Source of the DNA: Mediterraneibacter agrestimuris
GTDB lineage: Bacteria; Bacillota; Clostridia; Lachnospirales; Lachnospiraceae
Direction of reading: 5' to 3'
NCBI RefSeq assembly: GCF_943193195.1
Contig: NZ_CALPDG010000029.1
Coordinates: 1 to 48,248, forward strand
DNA: 48,248 nucleotides
Shown: piece by piece, positions 35,365 through 45,028 of the stretch
How positions within the stretch are numbered: the first letter of the stretch is position 1
Layout of the letters: each line of letters starts with the position of its first letter
The notes under the pieces: model-generated
Told to the model about the DNA's origin: nothing
Database searches by the model: none
What the model saw: only the letters and a program-made list of their open reading frames with translations
Program-made: the position numbers and the translations under genes

Positions 35365-36876
35365 ATGGGAATATCAAATTTGAATAACGAACAGAAGAAG
35401 GTAAAGATACGATCTGTCAAGTTTAATGCGATTATGAATACGATACTGACCTTATCCAGCTTTATATTTCCGCTGATTACATTTCCATATGTATCAAGAA
35501 TCCTACAGCCGGAGGGAACAGGAGCAGTCAGCTTTGCAAATTCTATTGTAACGTATTTTACGATGATAGCATCGCTGGGGGTGCCGACATATGGAATCCG
35601 GGCATGTTCAAAGGTGAGGGACAATAAGGAAGAACTATCCAGGACTGTCCAGGAAATTTTAATAATAAATCTGGTTCTGACAGTATTGGTGTATATTGCT
35701 TACTTCTGGGCTGTGCTGAATATAGATAAGATGCATGATGAAGTTGTGCTTTATCGCATTATGAGTTTGACAATCATTCTTAATGTGATCGGAGTGGATT
35801 GGCTATATAGAGGATTAGAACAATATTCATATATTACGATACGTTCAATCGCATTCAAAATTTTGGCATTGATACTTATGTTTCTTTTCGTACATGAAAA
35901 GTCAGATTATGTTGTGTATGGTGCAATTACAATTGTTGCAGGTACAGGGTCAAATATTTTTAATCTTATTAATTTGAGGAAGCATATATATTTATATCCT
36001 GTAAAATATTACAATTTAAAAAAACATCTGAAACCAATTCTTGTTTTTTTTGCGATGTCGGTTGCAACAACGATTTATACAAATCTTGATAATGTAATGT
36101 TAGGATTTATGACGAATCAGACAGAAGTTGGATATTATGATGCAGCAGTGAAAATAAAAAATATTCTGGTTACAATAGTAACCAGTCTGGGGCCTGTATT
36201 GCTTCCAAGGGCAACATATTATATCGAACATGGTCAGATGGATGAATTTAAACGATTGATTAAGAAAGCATATCATTTTGTATGGATTCTTGGTGTTCCG
36301 GTTATGCTGTATTTTATGATTATGGCAAGAGAGTCCATTTTCTTAATATCAGGAAAGGCATATGGTGGTTCTATTATTCCGATGCAGATTATTATGCCGA
36401 CGGTATTATTGATTGGCTTGTCCAATGTATTGGGAATACAAATACTTCTTCCACTGGGAAAGGAGCACTTGGTGTTTATCTCAGAAGTGGCGGGCGCCGT
36501 TGTAGATTTAATAATCAATGCGGCTCTGATTCCAAAATGGGGAGCATCGGGGGCAGCTTTAGGAACGTTGGCAGCAGAAATGGTTGTATTGATAGTACAG
36601 ATATGGGCGTTACGTAATCAAGGGTTTGGATTATTTAAGAGTGTACAGGTATGGAAGATACTGACTGCAGCTGGACTTTCTACATTGTTGTGTGTATATG
36701 GAAAATATTTGTGCGGCGGTATATTGCCAATAGACGGAATTGTGTCATGGTTTCTGACTTTGACGGCTACAGCGGTTTTATTCTTTTTATGTTATGCAAT
36801 GGTTTTGGCTGCTGCAAAAGAAAATTTGTTTATTGAAGTTGTGCAAAGTGTGTGGAACAAAATTCGGGGAAGATAA
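35365..36876 (+). CDS. Wzx-type polysaccharide flippase (MOP superfamily)
   Basis: Moves lipid-linked repeat units across the membrane. About 503 aa from the ATG at 35365, with 12-14 spans; RSVKFNAIMNTILTLSSFIFPLITFPYVSRIL at the front is the usual RfbX/Wzx opening, here split as the first helix, and AVSFANSIVTYF follows. The frame is open back to an ATG at 35305 touching the preceding stop, but homologue-like sequence starts only around KVKIRSVKF and neither start has a good ribosome binding site; a TTG at 35383 is another option. It is the only flippase in the window. Confidence 0.9.
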   Translation: MGISNLNNEQKKVKIRSVKFNAIMNTILTLSSFIFPLITFPYVSRILQPEGTGAVSFANSIVTYFTMIASLGVPTYGIRACSKVRDNKEELSRTVQEILIINLVLTVLVYIAYFWAVLNIDKMHDEVVLYRIMSLTIILNVIGVDWLYRGLEQYSYITIRSIAFKILALILMFLFVHEKSDYVVYGAITIVAGTGSNIFNLINLRKHIYLYPVKYYNLKKHLKPILVFFAMSVATTIYTNLDNVMLGFMTNQTEVGYYDAAVKIKNILVTIVTSLGPVLLPRATYYIEHGQMDEFKRLIKKAYHFVWILGVPVMLYFMIMARESIFLISGKAYGGSIIPMQIIMPTVLLIGLSNVLGIQILLPLGKEHLVFISEVAGAVVDLIINAALIPKWGASGAALGTLAAEMVVLIVQIWALRNQGFGLFKSVQVWKILTAAGLSTLLCVYGKYLCGGILPIDGIVSWFLTLTATAVLFFLCYAMVLAAAKENLFIEVVQSVWNKIRGR

Positions 36877-36900
36877 AAAGAGGATAACAGGAGGCTCGCT

Positions 36901-38313
36901 ATGTACAAACAAGAAAAAGGAGTATGGGAAAAACATATTGATTTTATTTTAATGGATATTATTTGTATGCATACAATGTATATCTTTGCATATGTTATTC
37001 GCCATGGATGGAATATCAGTTATTTTCTTGAACAGTACTTGGGATTGGAAGTTATTCTGTTTTTGACACAGATATGTGTTGGTTTTTTTATGAATAATTA
37101 TCGAGATATTTTAAGAAGAGGGTATTTTGAAGAGTTTAAGAAGACAACCTTTTATGTAAGTATCAATTTTATGATGGTATTTGTTATTCTTTTTATGAAT
37201 CAAAGTTCCAGTGAATTTTCGAGAATTACATTGATGTGGTCATGGGGGCTGGGGATTTTTTCACTGTATGTTGAAAGAGTAGTCTGGAAAGAAGTAATAC
37301 GAAAAAGGATGAGGGATCATGAGCAGTTAAGCCATATGATTTTGGTTACGAGGAAAGATCATGCAGAAGAAGTGATCCATACAATGCAAAAAAAAGAATA
37401 TTCTGGGTATGAAATCAGTGGTATATTGATTGAAGGGGAACTGCCGGATTCAAAAGTAATTTTGAACATACCTGTTTTGGGGAGCACCGAAGCTGCAGAT
37501 GATATTTTGAAAAAGGTAGTAGTAGACGAAGTGTTTTTAGATATTCCAATTTATGAGAAGAGGACGAAAAAGATTCAAAAGTATTGCCGTGAGATGGGAA
37601 TTACGACACATCTGAATCTGGGACCAATAGATGAGCAAAACGGAAATATGATTGTAGATAATTATGCAGAGCATATGGTTTTGACATCAAGTATTCGTTT
37701 TGCGGATTCTAGACAACTGTTTTTTAAGAGAATTATGGATGTAGCAGGCGGGGTAGCAGGACTTTGTATAACGGTATTGATAATGATTATATTCGGGCCG
37801 ATTATTTACATACAGAGTCCGGGACCGATTTTCTTTTCTCAAGAGCGGATCGGACGTAATGGAAGAAGATTCAAAATATATAAATTCCGTTCTATGTATC
37901 CGGATGCGGAAGAGCGAAAGAAGGAATTGATGGCGCAAAACAAAATGCAAGGCTTGATGTTTAAAATGGACAATGATCCAAGAATTATTCCGATTGGCCG
38001 TTTTATGCGGAAAACATCTTTGGATGAGTTCCCCCAGTTTTGGAATGTGCTAAAAGGGGATATGAGTCTGGTAGGAACACGTCCTCCGACAGTCGATGAA
38101 TATGAGCAGTATGAAATGCATCATAAAGCACGGCTTGCTGTGAAGCCGGGATTGACCGGGATGTGGCAGGCTAGTGGAAGAAGTAACATTGTGGATTTTG
38201 AAGAAGTAGTGCGTCTTGATACAAAATATATTTCAGAATGGAATATTGGTTTGGATATTAAAATATTACTACAGACAATAAAGACTGTATTGAAAAGAGA
38301 AGGGTCTGTTTGA
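36901..38313 (+). CDS. polytopic exopolysaccharide PGT (WcaJ/CpsE type)
   Basis: 470 aa. Four membrane spans at about 15-125, a central Rossmann-like domain (about 140-255), a re-entrant helix near 280-305, then the PGT core: FFSQERIGRNGRRF, YKFRSM, SLDEFPQFWNVLKGDMSLVGTRPP and GLTGMWQASGRS. The last motif is typical of hexose-1-phosphate transferases. AGGAGG precedes the ATG. It is the third initiating transferase in 22 kb and directly precedes a Cps2T-like rhamnosyltransferase, mirroring the PGT plus rhamnosyltransferase pair at 16988-19378. Confidence 0.92.
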   Translation: MYKQEKGVWEKHIDFILMDIICMHTMYIFAYVIRHGWNISYFLEQYLGLEVILFLTQICVGFFMNNYRDILRRGYFEEFKKTTFYVSINFMMVFVILFMNQSSSEFSRITLMWSWGLGIFSLYVERVVWKEVIRKRMRDHEQLSHMILVTRKDHAEEVIHTMQKKEYSGYEISGILIEGELPDSKVILNIPVLGSTEAADDILKKVVVDEVFLDIPIYEKRTKKIQKYCREMGITTHLNLGPIDEQNGNMIVDNYAEHMVLTSSIRFADSRQLFFKRIMDVAGGVAGLCITVLIMIIFGPIIYIQSPGPIFFSQERIGRNGRRFKIYKFRSMYPDAEERKKELMAQNKMQGLMFKMDNDPRIIPIGRFMRKTSLDEFPQFWNVLKGDMSLVGTRPPTVDEYEQYEMHHKARLAVKPGLTGMWQASGRSNIVDFEEVVRLDTKYISEWNIGLDIKILLQTIKTVLKREGSV

Positions 38314-38332
38314 CAGGGGGATGAAAGATAAT

Positions 38333-39505
38333 ATGAGTAGACAACATGTTTTTATTATTGGCTCAAAAGGGATTCCGGGAGCATATGGAGGATATGAAAC
38401 ATTTGTAGATAAACTTACAGAATATCATCAAAATTTAGAAGATATACAATATCATGTTGCATGTAAGGATAAAGAAAATGGTGAGTTTCGTTATCATAAC
38501 GCACATTGCTTTAAAATCAAAGTTCCCGATATTGGTCCTGCGCAGGCAATTTACTATGATGTTGCTGCTTTGAAATATTGTTGTAAATATATTAAAGAAC
38601 ATAAAATTTCAGAGCCGGTTATTTATATTTTAGCTTGTAGAATCGGGCCGTTTATGGCACATTTTGAAAAAAAAGTGCATCGTCTTGGCGGAAAAATATA
38701 TATAAATCCGGATGGTCATGAGTGGATGAGGGCAAAATGGGCACCGCCGGTAAGAAAATATTGGAAAATATCAGAGAGGCTCATGACAAAACATGCAGAT
38801 TTGTTAATATGTGATAGTAAAAATATAGAGAAATACATTCAGCGGGAATATAAAAAATATCACCCCAAAACGACATTTATTGCATATGGAGCGGAAACAA
38901 GGAAAAGTATGCTTAAAAATGATGATCAGCAGCTCAATGAATGGTATCAAAATAAAGGCTTAAAACCTAAACAGTATTATCTGGTTGTTGGACGTTTTGT
39001 ACCAGAAAATAATTATGAAACGATGATTCGTGAGTTCATGAGAAGTAAAACTGATAAGAAATTTGCATTGATTACGAATGTAAGTGAGAAATTTCTGACA
39101 GAATTGGAAGAAAAAACAGGATTTCGTGCAGACGAGAGAATTTGTTTTGTGGGTACAGTTTATGATTCAGAATTATTAATGAAAATTCGTGAAAACGCAT
39201 ATGGATATTTTCATGGACATGAAGTCGGCGGAACGAATCCGAGTTTGTTAGAAGCATTAGGATCCACAGAATTGAATTTGTTATTAAATGTAGGGTTCAA
39301 CCGTGAAGTTGCTGAAGACGGGGCAATGTATTGGAGCAAAAAGGAAGGAAATCTTTCCACTTTGATTGACAAGTCGGATAAGATGCAGACAGAAGAGATC
39401 AATGCTTTAAGCACAAAGGCAAAGGCAAGAATTAAAGAGTTTTATAGTTGGGAATATATTTCAAATGAATATCAAAAAGTATTTTTAGGGAAAGGGCAGT
39501 TATGA
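38333..39505 (+). CDS. DUF1972/Cps2T-like glycosyltransferase (putative rhamnosyltransferase)
   Basis: 390 aa from the ATG at 38333, which is about 11 nt after GGGGGA; an ATG at 38321 directly abuts that site and is less likely. The N-terminal FIIGSKGIPGAYGGYETFVDKL is diagnostic of the DUF1972 plus GT4 family, whose studied members add rhamnose as the second sugar in streptococcal capsules. The donor half shows YYLVVGRFVPENNYETMI and HEVGGTNPSLLEAL. It ends in an ATGA overlap with the next gene. Confidence 0.9.
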   Translation: MSRQHVFIIGSKGIPGAYGGYETFVDKLTEYHQNLEDIQYHVACKDKENGEFRYHNAHCFKIKVPDIGPAQAIYYDVAALKYCCKYIKEHKISEPVIYILACRIGPFMAHFEKKVHRLGGKIYINPDGHEWMRAKWAPPVRKYWKISERLMTKHADLLICDSKNIEKYIQREYKKYHPKTTFIAYGAETRKSMLKNDDQQLNEWYQNKGLKPKQYYLVVGRFVPENNYETMIREFMRSKTDKKFALITNVSEKFLTELEEKTGFRADERICFVGTVYDSELLMKIRENAYGYFHGHEVGGTNPSLLEALGSTELNLLLNVGFNREVAEDGAMYWSKKEGNLSTLIDKSDKMQTEEINALSTKAKARIKEFYSWEYISNEYQKVFLGKGQL

Positions 39506-40530
39506 AACCAATATTTAGTATCATTGTTCCGATTTATAAAGTGGAAGAATACCTTCCTCAATGTCTGGATAGTATTCTCAGACAAAAATATAAAGATTTT
39601 GAAGTGCTGCTGATTGATGACGGATCTCCGGATAAATGTCCTGCCATATGTGATGAATATGCAGAAAAAGATAAAAGAATCAGAGTTTTGCATAAGCAGA
39701 ACGAAGGGGCGGTCAAAGCCAGAGAAGAGGGCTTGAAAATGGCACAAGGGGAGTATGTGGGGTATGCTGACGGGGATGACTGGGTGGAAGACGATTGGCT
39801 GTTAAAAGTATCAGAAGTGGTGAAAGCGCACCAGCCGGATGTCATCACATACAATACATATTTGGATTACCCAAAGCAAGTTGAAAAAGTAGAGTTGCTT
39901 GTTACAGACGGTTTTTATGATAAAAAAGCGATGGAGAGAGATATTTATCCGATTATGCTGTATGATAAAAATGTGAATTTTTATAAGTTTGGTATTTATC
40001 CGCCTGTTTGGAACAAAATTGTCAAGAAAGAGATTCTTGTAAAAAATCAATGCACAGATTATCGGATTACAATGGGGGATGACGCTGCCTGTGTATATGC
40101 CAGCCTGTTAGATGCAAAGACTCTATTTGTCATGAAGGAGTATTTTTATCATTACAGACAGAATCCAGCGTCTATGACAAATGCATATGATGAAAATCGG
40201 TTTGAGAAATACCAGATTTTACTCACATATATGGATAAAGTATTGAAATCTTCTCAATACAATATGGAGGAGCAGCTTAAATATCATAAAGCATTTCGGA
40301 TTAAACATGCGATTTTGAATGAATCAAAAGCGCAGGGGAGTTTGAGAAAGAGAGCTGCTCAATTAAAACAAAAATTAAGACAATATGGTTTTGAAGATGC
40401 TTTTGATACAATCAGGGTAGAACACATAGATTGGAAATCCGGGATATTTGTTTTTTTGATGCGCCATCGTTTGTATTATGGACTGATTGTAATGTGTGAT
40501 GTATTTAATATGTTACAGAAAAGGAAATAA
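39502..40530 (+). CDS. GT2 family glycosyltransferase
   Basis: 342 aa. GT-A motifs are FSIIVPIYKVEEY, IDDGSPDKCP, NEGAVKAREEGL and ADGDDWVE. The EGAVKAREEG helix departs from the usual GLSxARNxG. PVWNKIVKKEIL near 170 and DDAACVYASLLDAKT near 190 are the acceptor-side motifs. The four-base overlap with the DUF1972 gene couples their translation. Confidence 0.88.
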   Translation: MKPIFSIIVPIYKVEEYLPQCLDSILRQKYKDFEVLLIDDGSPDKCPAICDEYAEKDKRIRVLHKQNEGAVKAREEGLKMAQGEYVGYADGDDWVEDDWLLKVSEVVKAHQPDVITYNTYLDYPKQVEKVELLVTDGFYDKKAMERDIYPIMLYDKNVNFYKFGIYPPVWNKIVKKEILVKNQCTDYRITMGDDAACVYASLLDAKTLFVMKEYFYHYRQNPASMTNAYDENRFEKYQILLTYMDKVLKSSQYNMEEQLKYHKAFRIKHAILNESKAQGSLRKRAAQLKQKLRQYGFEDAFDTIRVEHIDWKSGIFVFLMRHRLYYGLIVMCDVFNMLQKRK

Positions 40531-40554
40531 ATACCGGAATAGGAGACGATAGAC

Positions 40555-41517
40555 GTGGAATTAGTTACAATTATCATACCGGCATATAATGCGGAAAAAA
40601 CAATTGAAAAGTGTTTAGGATGTGTATTGTGTCAGACTTATTCAAATTTGGAAGTTTTGGTTATTAATGATGGGTCCACAGACCGGACAATGCAAATATG
40701 TGCTGAATATGAGCAAAAGGACTCAAGAGTAAAAATATTTGAGCAAGAAAACAGAGGTGTTTCAGCAGCGAGAAACAAGGGGATTGCGTATGCTGTGGGA
40801 AAGTATCTCAGTTTTTTGGATGCAGATGATTATATAGAGGATACATTTATTGAAAAAATGTGTCAGGTCTATATGGAAAACCCTTCGAATGATTTGGTGG
40901 TCTGTGGATATGATGAAGTACATGGAAGCGAACATGTGATTCCAGAATTGTCTGGAAAAAGTGAGATGGAGCAAATAGATTTCTTAAGAGAAATTTTTGA
41001 ACCGTACGGTATCAAAGGCTTTCTGTTTAATAAATTATTTAAAACAGATACGATTAAGAACAATGGAATTATGTTGGATGAAACAATCCATATATGTGAA
41101 GATCTTCTTTTTTGTTTCCAATACGGAAAATATGTCAGACATGTTAATTTTATAAGAGAACCATTGTATCATTATGTTATGGCAGAAGGAAGTGCGACCA
41201 GAAGTGAATATAATGACAGGCGGTTTAGCTCTGTATATGCATTTGAGAAAATGCAGCAGACATCCAAAATATTTCAAGATGATGAATTGTACAGAAATAT
41301 AAACAGACATTATATTGTCATCTGTATACAGTTGTTTAAGCGTTTATTGAAAAAGAATAAAAACTTTTCAGGGAAAGAGATGAGAAAAATCCTTACAGTA
41401 ATCAGGACAACAGAAGCAGATTTTTTAAAATCAAATTGGTGGTTGAAATTGAAACTGGCATATATTCCAATTAAGGCGGTTAGTATGATTCTGGTAAAAT
41501 ACGAGAGTGTGGAGTGA
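40555..41517 (+). CDS. GT2 family glycosyltransferase
   Basis: 320 aa, GTG start with AGGAGA about 9 nt upstream. VTIIIPAYNAEKT, INDGSTDRT, NRGVSAARNKGI and LDADDYIED are canonical. GFLFNKLFKTDTI near 163 and HICEDLLFCFQYG near 180 complete the EpsJ-like pattern. It follows the previous GT2 gene by 24 nt and nearly touches the next GT4 gene. Confidence 0.88.
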   Translation: MELVTIIIPAYNAEKTIEKCLGCVLCQTYSNLEVLVINDGSTDRTMQICAEYEQKDSRVKIFEQENRGVSAARNKGIAYAVGKYLSFLDADDYIEDTFIEKMCQVYMENPSNDLVVCGYDEVHGSEHVIPELSGKSEMEQIDFLREIFEPYGIKGFLFNKLFKTDTIKNNGIMLDETIHICEDLLFCFQYGKYVRHVNFIREPLYHYVMAEGSATRSEYNDRRFSSVYAFEKMQQTSKIFQDDELYRNINRHYIVICIQLFKRLLKKNKNFSGKEMRKILTVIRTTEADFLKSNWWLKLKLAYIPIKAVSMILVKYESVE

Positions 41518-41522
41518 GAGAG

Positions 41523-42698
41523 ATGAAAAAGGTTCTTATTTTAACAAGAGCTTTTGACGGCGGCGGTACGGAAACTGCGATGTTGTCGCTTGTACAAGCA
41601 TTAATAAAAGAAGAATATCAAGTGAAAATCATGTGTATTCGGAAAGCCGGGGTACTTCTTGAAAAGTTTCCGAAAGAAATATGTATAGAAGAAATTCCAT
41701 TTCAAAATGAGTTTTACCGTTTTGTAGTAAATGGGAAAAGAGTTCCCACAAGCAGTATAAAAATAGCGGTGTTCAAATTGTTAAAAAAAATATATATGAA
41801 AAGATATCCGGAAAACGGTGATAAAAATATGTTATATCACAAAATATTAAAATATACAGATTGCATTACGGAGGAATTTGATCTGGCTCTTGATTTCTAT
41901 GGATATGGAGGATTTGCTACGGCATATCTGGCAGAGAAAATAGCCGCTAAAAGAAAGGCAGTGTGGATCCATGATGAAAATATACACTGGATAGGCAAGA
42001 TAAGTGAATATTTTCTACATTTTCAGCGAATATATTGTGTATCAAATGCTGTAAAATCTGCATTTGTTTCACAGTGTCCAAGATATGCAGAAAAGGCAGA
42101 GACTTTTTATAATCTGACAGATATAGAGCGTATCCGGGAGCGGGGGAGAGAGCCTTTGAGTGATTCTGTGTATGTGGGGAAATTTAAAATACTTACGGTA
42201 GGCAGACTGGTAGATCAAAAGGGATATGATTATGCAATTGAGGCGGCAAGAATACTAAGGGAACGGCAATTTGAGTTTACATGGTTTGTAATCGGCGATG
42301 GAGAAGATAAAAACCAATTGAAGCGGATGGTGGATGCGTATAATTTAAAATCTAGTTTTATATTTCTTGGAAGAAAGGAAAATCCCCTTCCATATATGAA
42401 GAACTGTGACCTTTATGTGCAGCCCTCTCGTTCGGAAGGATATTCAACTACAGTATTAGAGGCAAAAGCGCTGCAATGTATCATTCTAGTATCAGATATT
42501 CCAAGCAATAGAGAGTTGATTAAAGATGGTGAGAACGGCTTTTTGTGTAAATTAAATGCTGAATCTATAGCGGATAGAATTTGTGAAATCAAACGCAATT
42601 CAGAGCTTATAAAGAGCGTACAAAAAAATTTAAGTTTAGAAGAAATGGATTTTTCATCAGAAGTAAAAAAATTGGAACAGTTATTGAAAGCTGAGTGA
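41523..42698 (+). CDS. GT4 family glycosyltransferase
   Basis: 391 aa from the ATG at 41523, which has GGAG at proper spacing; a GTG at 41514 overlapping the upstream stop is in frame but lies on that site. The acceptor loop ILTRAFDGGGTETAML is at the N-terminus, and donor motifs ILTVGRLVDQKGYDYAIEA and PSRSEGYSTTVLEAKAL (EX7E) are clear. It resembles capsule GT4 enzymes acting on lipid-linked intermediates. Donor unknown. Confidence 0.9.
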   Translation: MKKVLILTRAFDGGGTETAMLSLVQALIKEEYQVKIMCIRKAGVLLEKFPKEICIEEIPFQNEFYRFVVNGKRVPTSSIKIAVFKLLKKIYMKRYPENGDKNMLYHKILKYTDCITEEFDLALDFYGYGGFATAYLAEKIAAKRKAVWIHDENIHWIGKISEYFLHFQRIYCVSNAVKSAFVSQCPRYAEKAETFYNLTDIERIRERGREPLSDSVYVGKFKILTVGRLVDQKGYDYAIEAARILRERQFEFTWFVIGDGEDKNQLKRMVDAYNLKSSFIFLGRKENPLPYMKNCDLYVQPSRSEGYSTTVLEAKALQCIILVSDIPSNRELIKDGENGFLCKLNAESIADRICEIKRNSELIKSVQKNLSLEEMDFSSEVKKLEQLLKAE

Positions 42699-42708
42699 GG
42701 AAATAGAA

Positions 42709-43776
42709 GTGGGTAAGAAAATTTTACATCTGGATAGTGACCATGCATATCACGCAGGTTCAAAAGCCATGGCAGATTGTGAGCAGGCGCTTATAGCACA
42801 AGGATATGAGCTTTTGCATTTAAAAAGATATTCCGGGGACACTCTGTTAGGAAAACTGAAAAATGAATGGAATTATAAAACGTTATACAGTCTTGGAGAA
42901 AAAGATATACTTGTTATGCAGCATCCGTATTATATTGGGACTAGATATATGCAGCATTTGAAAATGGCAAAAAAAATAAAAAAATTTAAAATTATAGTTA
43001 TTATTCACGATTTGGAGTCATTGAGGGGGCTTATGCCGGAATTTCGTGCTATGTTTTGGAAATTAGATGATATCATGTTAAAGATTGCAGATGTGATTAT
43101 CGCACATAATTTTCAGATGATACAATATTTAATAAAAAAAAGAAATGTTGAAGAAAACAAATTAATCAATTTAGAGGTGTTCGACTATCTTGTGTCAGCG
43201 GAGAAATTAAGTGATAAAAAACAAACTCATGGGAAAATAACATCGGAAACAGACATTGCTTTAGCGGGAAATTTTTCACCAGAAAAATCGGGATATGTAT
43301 ATGAACTGCTAGAGCAGGTTAGAAACATATCATTTAACATTTATGGCATTAACTTTCCGGAGGACAAGCTGCATACAGATACGATTCGGTATAAAGGGGC
43401 ATATCCGCCGGATGAGCTTCCGGGGATTATTGAGGGACGTTTCGGTCTTGTGTGGGATGGAGATTCAATTACAACATGCGCGGGAAATACCGGAAATTAT
43501 ATGAAATATAATAACCCGCATAAAGTATCCCTATATATTGCCGCCGGTATGCCAATACTGATCTGGAAGGAAGCAGCGCTGGCGCATTATGTGACAAGCA
43601 AAGGGATAGGAATAGAGATTGACAATCTGAATCATCTTGAGTCGATTATAAAAAGTGTTACTCAAGAAGCTTATGAGAAAATGAAGAAAAATATTTGTGA
43701 ACTATCAGAAAGGATAAAATCAGGGAGGCAAATACAAGAAGCTGCCAAAAAAGGTGAGAGCTTGCTGAGAGGATGA
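42709..43776 (+). CDS. Gtf3/galactofuranosyltransferase-like glycosyltransferase
   Basis: 355 aa, GTG start with GAGG upstream. It lacks an EX7E motif. IIHDLESLRG near 101-110, AHNFQMIQYLIKKRN, ALAGNFSPEKSGYVYEL and GRFGLVWDGDSITTC, with AGMPILIW later, fit the family that includes streptococcal Gtf3 and bacterial beta-1,6-galactofuranosyltransferases. No glf (UDP-galactopyranose mutase) is present in the window, so galactofuranose use cannot be supported from context. Confidence 0.75.
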   Translation: MGKKILHLDSDHAYHAGSKAMADCEQALIAQGYELLHLKRYSGDTLLGKLKNEWNYKTLYSLGEKDILVMQHPYYIGTRYMQHLKMAKKIKKFKIIVIIHDLESLRGLMPEFRAMFWKLDDIMLKIADVIIAHNFQMIQYLIKKRNVEENKLINLEVFDYLVSAEKLSDKKQTHGKITSETDIALAGNFSPEKSGYVYELLEQVRNISFNIYGINFPEDKLHTDTIRYKGAYPPDELPGIIEGRFGLVWDGDSITTCAGNTGNYMKYNNPHKVSLYIAAGMPILIWKEAALAHYVTSKGIGIEIDNLNHLESIIKSVTQEAYEKMKKNICELSERIKSGRQIQEAAKKGESLLRG

Positions 43777-43780
43777 AAGA

Positions 43781-45028
43781 ATGAATAAGTATAAAAGGAT
43801 AAATATAACAAAGAGTCAGGCAGAGAATATTCTGGAAATAATATATTTATTTGTGTTTGCAGTTTTTGTAGGATATTTCTTTTTAAGAACAACTACGTTT
43901 ATCTATGAATTGCCAGAGTATTTTTATTATAACGTCAGAACCATTCTGCTGGCTTTATTAATGGCCAGAATCAGTTTAAGTGAAAGGTATGATTTAAAAG
44001 AAACTTTTTTTCTGATTGCTTTGGTAATTACATTCTTATTTGCATGGAGAAGAAATGAGTATGAAGAATTGTTAAATTTACTGATTCTAATGGTAGGAGC
44101 AAAAGGGATATCTTTTCGGCGGATATTAAAAGTATACCTGTTTACTACCGGAGGCCTGCTATTATATACAATACTCGCATCTTTGACCGGAATTACAGAA
44201 AATCTGGTTTATTATCAGGAGGGACGCCGTACAAGACAGTCTTTTGGAATTATTTATCCAACGGATTTTTCAGCACATGTATTTTATAGTGTTATATCCT
44301 GGTTATATTTACGTTCCAGAAAAATCACATATTTAGAAATAGGTGCGGTTGTGGGGATTGCGGGATTCGTATACTGGTTCTGTGATGCACGCCTTAATAC
44401 AATTACACTATTGTTAGCAGCAGCAGTATTTTTGATTTATAAATTGACTTTGAAGAAACAAAAACAAGAGTCTGTTCTAAAAGAATTGATTACTACTCTG
44501 TTTGCAATTTCTACAACATTATGCGCAATCGTTATGATCGGACTTACGATATTATATAACCCTGAAAACAAAGTCATGGTTTTTTTGGATCACGTTCTAA
44601 ATAACAGGCTATGGCTTGGGAAGAAGGGCATTGATGTTTTTGGATTTTCTGTATGGGGAAGATATATTCAGTTATATGGCATGGGAGGTTCCACAAATGA
44701 GCCTAAATACTATTTCTTCATGGATTGTTCGTATCTTTTTATAATTCTACAATACGGCTTGATTATAATGGGTGTATTTTTATGTATCTGGCTTTTTATT
44801 GGAGTCCGTGCAAAAAATGAAGATGATATCCCTATGCTTTTGGTGATAGGTATTATAGCGGTACAGTGTATGGTAGAACATCATATGACTGATATTGCAT
44901 ATAATCCGTTCTTGCTGGCTGCGCTTTCATATACCGGAATAGCAGCAAAACATTCTGGGAACATCAGTTATAAAATAGGTATGCTGACGAAAAAGATACA
45001 AGGGAAAAGGACAGGTGTAATCGGGTGA
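43781..45028 (+). CDS. Wzy-like polysaccharide polymerase (polytopic membrane protein)
   Basis: 415 aa with about ten to twelve spans. A loop near residues 145-160 carries EGRRTRQSFGIIYPTDFSAH, and a second near 275-305 carries LNNRLWLGKKGIDVFG and YIQLYGMGG, the arginine-rich loops expected of Wzy enzymes. Wzy proteins diverge strongly, so the call rests on topology, loop pattern and position after the glycosyltransferases. It begins 4 nt after the preceding stop and overlaps the next gene by 4 nt (GTGA). Confidence 0.78.
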   Translation: MNKYKRINITKSQAENILEIIYLFVFAVFVGYFFLRTTTFIYELPEYFYYNVRTILLALLMARISLSERYDLKETFFLIALVITFLFAWRRNEYEELLNLLILMVGAKGISFRRILKVYLFTTGGLLLYTILASLTGITENLVYYQEGRRTRQSFGIIYPTDFSAHVFYSVISWLYLRSRKITYLEIGAVVGIAGFVYWFCDARLNTITLLLAAAVFLIYKLTLKKQKQESVLKELITTLFAISTTLCAIVMIGLTILYNPENKVMVFLDHVLNNRLWLGKKGIDVFGFSVWGRYIQLYGMGGSTNEPKYYFFMDCSYLFIILQYGLIIMGVFLCIWLFIGVRAKNEDDIPMLLVIGIIAVQCMVEHHMTDIAYNPFLLAALSYTGIAAKHSGNISYKIGMLTKKIQGKRTGVIG